Below, piece by piece: positions 58,020 to 64,000 of a stretch of DNA of 64,000 nt. Positions within the stretch are counted from its first letter, which is position 1, and every line of letters starts with the position of its first letter. A model generated the notes under the pieces. The model made no database searches. It was not told where the DNA came from and worked only from the letters and a program-made list of their open reading frames with translations. Origin of the DNA: Bedellia somnulentella (lineage: Eukaryota; Arthropoda; Insecta; Lepidoptera; Bedelliidae); contig OY755175.1 in assembly GCA_963576735.1 (NCBI GenBank), forward strand, positions 8,076,401 through 8,140,400, written 5' to 3'. The position numbers were made by a program, and so were the translations under genes.

Positions 58020-58278
58020 TTCTGTGTAGTGTCGGCTTAGAATAACACTACCTCATTTCTACCCGTGGGTGATCGTAAGAGGCGACTAAAGGTATAGAGG
58101 CTTTTTAAGTGATTTTTGGGCGATGTGGTTGGAGATCCATCACCAAAATCATTTATTATTACCATCTTTTCCCCAATCAACTTCCAAAAATATTGGAATG
58201 AGGAATTTCTCATTCCAAAGCTCTAGCTACCCCGTTAAGGGATTTATAGCCGTGAGTATATGTATGTATGTATGTATA
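58020..58278 (+). repeat. Family S repeat, full length
   Basis: 'ctgtgtagtgtcggcttaga' to 'ccgtgagtatatgtatgtat'. Probable target duplicates are 'tatataagat' before and 'tataaaagat' after, 9 of 10. A short insert ('atattggaatg') lies in the middle. A 72-codon frame over it is spurious. Confidence 0.88.
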
Positions 58279-58589
58279 AAAGATTACTGCTGCTCCGGTA
58301 TGCCGTTAAGTCGAGTCCTAAGTTATGCTATGTGTGGTTAGAAAAGGGGTGGTTCTATTTTAGTAAACAAGGGAACAATATGGCCTGTGTATCACAAAAT
58401 AGTTTTTTTGTTCATTATTACTCAATTTGAAATAGTTTAATTACTATGCATATGGCAAAAACCGTGTAGGTTGAATCGTTATTTGAATAACTATATTGAA
58501 CTTGAATTCATACCACACTAACTTGGTGTATTTACTTTTTTATAAGTAATTTTTCTTAAATTCAACCTATTAGTTTATGCTACTAAATG
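58279..58589. other. Unique AT-rich sequence
   Basis: Nothing recognised. Confidence 0.4.
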
Positions 58590-58684
58590 GAAAAGATATT
58601 TTTGTGGGATTCCATACTCATTTTCAATACATGGTCAATCTCCTCGTACGACATCCACTGTTTTTTTTGCCGACACTACACTTC
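58590..58684 (-). repeat. Family S head-side remnant
   Basis: 'catggtcaatctcctcgtac', 'gacatccactg' and 'tgccgacactacactt' match the head half. The tail half is gone. Confidence 0.5.
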
Positions 58685-59613
58685 ATAGCTTGCATTTCAT
58701 TTAAATTTTCACCTTTCATATAAATAAAAAAAATAAAACAAAAACATCAATGTTATGTATACATTTATATACAAACAAAGAACATCACCACCGCTCATAT
58801 TTCCAATAGAATTCCGAAACGCAGTACATAGCAGGTGGGGCCGCTTAGTGAATTGATTCGTAGCTATTAATTGTTTACATACGGATACAAAACATAATGC
58901 GAGACCGTTACATGTCATGTGTTCGGTGATCAGCCGACCTATCGAGAGCAACTTGCTGCAGAACTTGCAGCTGCCCTTTAAACCCCAACTAAGCGAGGCC
59001 CTTTCAGCCGCTTTAAATAAATTCCGGTGAAAAAAACGGAATAACGGAAAAAACCCCTTGGGAATATTCGGAATATCGCTGAGATTATGGATTTTTATTA
59101 GTTTCTTGTACTTTGTTCGCACCAGTTTTTTTTACCGAATGAAAGTAAGTGAACAAAAAACACTTCCGAAATGTAAAATATTTACGCGGTTTCGTTACTT
59201 TATTTTAGTTTTTAATTTAATATCGGTAAGAGAATTATAAAAATGTATAGTATTCATAAATAAATAAGCTGTTTCTTTGGTTTAACATTCTGAGAATGAT
59301 TAAATTATCGCATCTTATAAGCAAATGCGAAAATGTGTAAGAAGAAAACTCTGATTTAAGAGTCCTTGACAACTTTAAATTTCGGTGCTGGTTCATTTCA
59401 CTCACAAAAATAATGCTTAGTCCGTATTTGTTTACAGCTCATTACTGTGCAGGCTTTTAAATTAAGCTATATGTCATTGTATTTAATTAAAATAATGAAA
59501 TTACGCTTATATGTTTTTAAATTGAGTGTTTAGTTTTGACTAAGTTTCTGCAAAATAATATAATATTAAATAAAAATCTATTCAACGTCTATTTCAGATC
59601 TTTAACTTATAAA
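58685..59613. other. Unique sequence with a 137-codon open frame
   Basis: The minus frame 58709-59122 is the longest Met-started frame outside the LINE. It is GC-balanced and repeat-free at 58790-59110, but its residues show no domain and its end is a Leu/Phe/Tyr-rich low-complexity run, so I do not call a gene. The rest is AT-rich. Confidence 0.3.
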
Positions 59614-59673
59614 AATACATACATACTCACGCCGCCGCTAGCGCCCATTGGGGTGGGCAGAGACTATTGATTG
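59614..59673 (-). mobile_element. RTE-like LINE 3' tail (family R), minus strand
   Basis: Minus-strand reading 'caatcaatagtctctgccca' 'ccccaatggg', then a changed segment and 'gtgagtatgtatgtattt'. The usual 'aaataatgg' before the tail is replaced by a GC-rich 'cgctagcggcgg'. Confidence 0.65.
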
Positions 59674-60561
59674 TCTCTTTAAACTTTTAATCTGTTAACA
59701 TTCAATAATATCATCAATGATTTTAATTCTCTTATAGTAGTTAGTACAGGCAGTTCAATAGATAGGACATAACACAAATTTGATTTTAATGCTAGGAAAT
59801 CGTTCTGTATTCGACACAATAATAGTTACACAATTATTCGATAGTGCAGCTCATTTTTTGTATTTTTATATACTTACCTTTAAATCTGGATCGGAAGAAA
59901 GTTACACAACCCATAAGTCTCAGCAATCGAGTGTAGAGTATGTATATGTACAAGTCAATATGCATCACGTGTCATTTAACATAAGTAAGCAGTCAGATGT
60001 ACAAAGCATAGAGGCTATTTATAAAATCTATATTTGTCAGCACAATGCGAGGTGGAGGCTGGTAGACGGGGCTGAGGGTGAAAGGTGCGACGGCCATAAG
60101 GAAATGTGGTGCGTCCCACGTGTGCTCAGAAAAAATACAATACTTGTTTTTACTAACGAATTATTTTGGTAATGTTTACGAGTATGTTCAGTGCTCTAAA
60201 TTAGGGAGTTGTTCAATTCCGAAATCAAAGATAAGGGTGAAATTCCGTAGAAAGTTAGTATGGTAGTAGAGTATGTGACAACAACTGCTCTATATTTGTT
60301 CTTCAAAGTTGTGTCTGTATGTATGATACAAAATCACTAAGGAATTTGATTAATTTTAAATTAACCACAAAATATTTTTTCTTATGTTTTTTTACGGGCT
60401 GGCAATCATTTGAGAAATGGGGTAAAGGTATCAATCAAATCACTCCTGTATAAACCTATCCTGCTAAAAATGCGGTAATTAATATAATTTCACATTTATT
60501 AATATAATTGTTGTTTTATTCAAATACTGGTCAATAAATAAATCAAATATATAAATATTCA
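59674..60561. other. Unique sequence
   Basis: A 130-codon plus frame (59780-60172) lacks any recognised domain. It is probably chance. Confidence 0.3.
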
Positions 60562-60715
60562 CGAAGAAAACGTTCACGCTATATATTACCTAAGCGGTGG
60601 ATGGATTTGCCTGTGCACTGCCGTGATATGGGACATGCTTATAACCACAGATAAGATACACTTAACGTGACGAAGTAAAGCTGTGTGAAGCGGGATTCTT
60701 TGCCTTTCACAATGT
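60562..60715 (-). repeat. Degraded SINE-like repeat (family T relative)
   Basis: 'aaacgttcacgctatatatt' and later 'ctttcacaatgttttaa' echo the family T words 'aacgttcacgccgaatatcc' and 'cctcacaatgtttt' in the same order. A diverged relative. Confidence 0.45.
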
Positions 60716-62824
60716 TTTAACTCTTTGTAAATAGTCTTAATGACGTAAGCAAATGACTCAAGATAAGTGTACAGATTCAGGAGTCAACTCTCATTGCAGT
60801 TTATCGCACACACATTATGCTGCAGTTCTTAATCCAATGGATATCTGTGTTTCCTTGAAACAAAGATTGAAAGTAATGTAGAAGAAACAAAAAAATCTAA
60901 GATTGCAAAACGTTGCAAAGAAACTTTGTAACTGAAATACAGCTGATGTGCCGTTGAATAAAATGATTGTTACTAATTCACTCCTCTACCTGTGAAACAC
61001 AATATACATTTTTATTGATAACTGTGTACCGTTTTGACATCGAAGTGAACTTTACGTTTACAAAATAAGGACACTTTTTGCTTGATCAATTTAATACCGT
61101 AAAAACATACAAATCTTTTCAATAGAACGCAGTTTGGCACTCATGAGCAGGCATGGGGTAGCCCGTAGCTGTTCAGTGGAAAAATGTCGTAAGTACAGCA
61201 AGTACAAAGGGTAATTTTATGATGTAACACCATCACTTACCACCTATTGGGTATTTGGATGGCGGTTTTCTGCAGATGTACGGCTGAGGTTCCGATAGGC
61301 ATGTGATTCTGCACACTCTGACAGCTGCGCGGCGCAGTGGCGGCCAGCGTCTACTGCATTGTAATGTTATCCACTTAAACGATTTTTGTCGCCAAAACTT
61401 TGACGATCTTTGATAGAAATGAGCACAGGTGCTAGTTTATAAGTTATTGCTTAAATTGAAGTTATAAGATATAATTTGCTTTATGAATCTTATATATGGG
61501 AACCATGGGGATTTTATAAAAACAGAATGTTATACAGAGTCGAGAGAAATAATAGAAGATGTGATTAAAGCGATGTTGTTATTCACCTTAAATTTTAACT
61601 GTAAATTTGGAACCGCAGTTGGTAATAAATATGGTCGTTTTTACTTACTGATAATAAGCGTACTCTATCTTATCGCAGCAAATTGGTTAAGATGAGGGTA
61701 AGATGAGCATTAATTGATTTGATTTGGCGTTTAATAATGTAATACTGAACCTGCCCTGAAATATGTGATTCTGTTACCATTTAGGCAATATATTGGAACC
61801 TTCAATCCTTACATCTCTTGTATCTGTTTTCAACTGTGATATGGAAACTGCTAAATGGCGATCTATGACTATCTATTTAAAGATATTTTATAGGAACCAA
61901 TCAATCTCTTTTAATGAGTTAGTTTTGGGGCTTTCATTACTAGTTTTTATTAAGATAATAAAATATTGATAGTCTAATTTAAACACTATCTTCGGATATT
62001 ACGCGATAAAATTAGAATTAAGTAGGTAAACAAAATCGATGCAATATGATGACGAGTAATTGCGTTAAAAATAATGGTATGCAGTTTTGGCAGTAGTATT
62101 TTTCCACAGCACAAATAAATAATAATTCCATGATGGAAATTTTCGGAATTATATCGAAGTTCGTAAAAACGAATCATCGTCAGTTCTTTTAAGAAACATC
62201 AACATAAATAAACCTTTAGTTTAATAACTAATTAGTGGTAGTACATTGTTCTAAAAAATATCTTAAAAACAGGAATTTGTAAAAATCTCAGCAAATCAGA
62301 TGCATAGTAATGATATGTAATGTTTGCGATAAATTAAGAGGCAATTGTGTGACATTAGAGCGGGGTTGGCAACACCTGCCCGCGGCGCCCCTGTCCATCG
62401 CTATTTCCGGCAAGACGGCTCGGGGATTGCGGGGCTCATTTAGGGTTGTCAGCTAGTATATTATGAGTCCAAAAATCTAGTTAATCATATTTATTTATGT
62501 TTTGAAAGGTGGCTTTAGATAACTTCTGAAAATGTAGAGTGCCTTCTAGAAAACATAAATCAATTTTAAGTCAAACCTTATATAATAGTCAACATTATTT
62601 CAGTAAAAGCTCCTTCTATGGGTTTTTTTAAATCCAAACGTTTATTTATAACAACCTACCGGAAAAAACTTTTCTAATTTAACATGCAAAAGCACGAAAA
62701 CCTCTAGCTTGCCAACCCTAAAACCCGATGGCATAGCGCACGCGCTCCCCTCGTAGGCGACCGTTACGCACGAGCCGCGCACCTGGCCGCGCAGCCTGCC
62801 ATGTATCCGATACACAATCATTGA
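60716..62824. other. Unique sequence
   Basis: Mostly AT-rich. GC-richer patches at 61260-61360 and 62350-62440 ('cctgcccgcggcgcccctg'), and a CpG-rich stretch 62700-62824 leading into the tandem array. No gene recognised. Confidence 0.35.
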
Positions 62825-63350
62825 ATGGCGCGCACCGTACATATGTGCACTAACACCCATCATACGACGCGTGCGCACCCGCCAATGTCAACCGCGAAAA
62901 AACGTTGGATGGTACAGCTTGCTTGTGAAAGTTAGGGTTTTTCATCTAAACTTGCTATACAAATAAGTCTTATGCTAATGCTATGTATATATTTGTGATA
63001 ATAAAATAATGGCACACACCGTCGTACCGAAAATATGTGCCATCATATGACGCGTGCCCTGCCAATGTCAACGGTTTAAAATGCGCCAAAAAAGGTGGTA
63101 CAGCTTGCGTGTGAAAGTTGGGATTCCTCATCTATACTTGCTATATAAATAAGTAAAATTTTAATGCAATATACATGTCTTCTTGTAATGATTAAATAAT
63201 AGCGCACATTACCGTACTATATAAGTGCACTAACACCCATCTTGCGATGAATGCGCGCGCCGGTTTACGCGCCCGAAAAAAGTTGAATACAGCTGGCATG
63301 AGAAAATTGGGATTTCTCATCTATAGTCTTCTATAGAAATAATTAAATAG
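62825..63350. repeat. Divergent ~185-bp tandem array, about three units
   Basis: Each unit has 'gcaccgtac..tatgtgcac', 'taacacccatc', a CpG-rich segment ('gacgcgtgc', 'gccaatgtca'), then 'tacagct.gc.tg', 'gaaa.tt.gg', 'tctcatctata' and 'ataaataagta'. The word 'tacagct' falls at 62913, 63099 and 63288 (periods 186 and 189). Units differ by many substitutions, so the array is old. Confidence 0.8.
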
Positions 63351-63535
63351 GAGTGTCTGTTAATAGTAGAATAATAATTAAAAAAAAACCGTTTTTACTT
63401 GATCCAGATATTGAAGATAAATGTATATAAAAGTTGGGCTGTCTGTCTGGTGGGCCCGGATAATCTCTGAGGCGGCTTAACTTTGACCATTTTCTTAACT
63501 TATAATACCCGTGCGAAACCGTGACGGTCGGCTAG
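63351..63535 (+). mobile_element. Helitron-like 3' end, small element
   Basis: 'gggctgtctgtctgg' (short GTCT run), then 'acccgtgcgaaaccgtgacg' and 'gtcggctag' before T, matching the right end of the 22.5-23.5 kb element. CTAG is at 63532-63535. The 5' limit is not clear. Confidence 0.55.
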
Positions 63536-64000
63536 TTCATAATAACTGTTAACAGGTTCAATACTACCCTTTTTTGAAGAAGTTTGGAAAAATCATGAGA
63601 GACAATTATTATTATTAGAATCTAATATTAAATGAGGCCAAGGTTAACTGAGTTTGGTTTGATTGTAAATTGTCTGCGAGCGATACCGCCAACAGAAGGA
63701 CTGTCTAAGTACCAGTCTATGTGAGTATGAGTAGGTATGTACTTCCTGTATTTCCGCCGGTTATATTTGTTTATCGGCTTGTTTGATTGTTATCAAATTG
63801 TCTGTTTGCGCTTCCCAAGAGTATGATGATAACAGCTCAATGAGAAAATGTACCAATATCAGTACTAATTGCGTTGGCCTATCACAGTTTTGTTTACGAG
63901 TATTTAGAGAGATGATTTGGAACAAGATCTATTTTCTCGTGGGATAGTAGTAAGCTCATTAATTGTTGAGGAAGCTATTAGTATCTCTAAGGTAAACTTA
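63536..64000. other. Unique sequence to the window end
   Basis: Nothing recognised. Confidence 0.4.

Noticed and set aside
58709..59122. 137-codon minus-strand open frame as a gene
   Set aside because: No domain, low-complexity hydrophobic end, no supporting signals; similar frames arise by chance in 64 kb.
59780..60172. 130-codon plus-strand open frame as a gene
   Set aside because: No recognisable motif or exon context.

Overview
This window looks like non-coding (intergenic or intronic) DNA from a lepidopteran insect nuclear genome. It is AT-rich, shows no operon or bacterial signals, and contains no convincing host protein-coding gene in 64 kb. The lepidopteran assignment rests on the repeats: a MITE carrying a hitch-hiking (GTCT/GTCC)n microsatellite with the 'tcgcacttggccgg' end (MINE-2-like), Helitron-like ends of the 'acccgtgcgaag...ctag' type, a tRNA-derived SINE with the 'gataggcctgcccc' body, RTE-type LINE tails, and one dispersed short repeat (called family S here). 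These family names come from memory of published repeats, not from a search. Layout: family S (about 245-260 bp, ending in a (TATG)n run) occurs about 29 times in both orientations, from intact copies with 10-14 bp target-site duplications to barely recognisable remnants. Its last ~50 bp match the last codons, stop and tail of an RTE-like LINE that is present here as seven 5'-truncated pieces (family R: 11.5, 21.1, 24.3, 46.4, 54.0, 57.9 and 59.6 kb). This suggests that S is a SINE-type parasite of that LINE. Other elements are a second RTE-like fragment (22.0-22.3 kb), a CR1/L2-like reverse-transcriptase end (42.3-43.0 kb), an unclassified LINE end nested inside an S copy (52.8-53.5 kb), a 5'-truncated mariner (25.9-26.4 kb), two long MINE-2-like MITEs (20.2 and 27.9 kb), a 141-bp long-TIR MITE (15.1 kb), two Helitron-like elements (22.5 and 63.4 kb), tRNA-derived SINEs (15.6, 26.9, 39.8 and 55.1 kb) and tandem repeats at 14.8, 30.4 and 62.8 kb. 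The one clear host gene is an intron-containing tRNA-Ile(UAU) on the minus strand at 24.7 kb. Two tRNA-like sequences with intact Pol III boxes sit in a 312-bp tandem duplication at 30.4-31.1 kb. Between the repeats lie unique stretches with short, isolated GC-rich patches (often CCG/CGG runs) next to AT-rich, homeobox-like motifs (6.0-7.2, 9.2-9.9, 16.2, 47.6, 54.4 and 56.4 kb). They could be cis-regulatory or conserved non-coding elements, but comparative data would be needed to show it. I see no clearly new functional system. The most unusual structures are the S/RTE tail sharing, two snap-back palindromes that look like template-switch products (20.7 and 52.0 kb), a 93-bp duplication flanking one S copy (49.5-50.0 kb), and the tandem tRNA-like unit.
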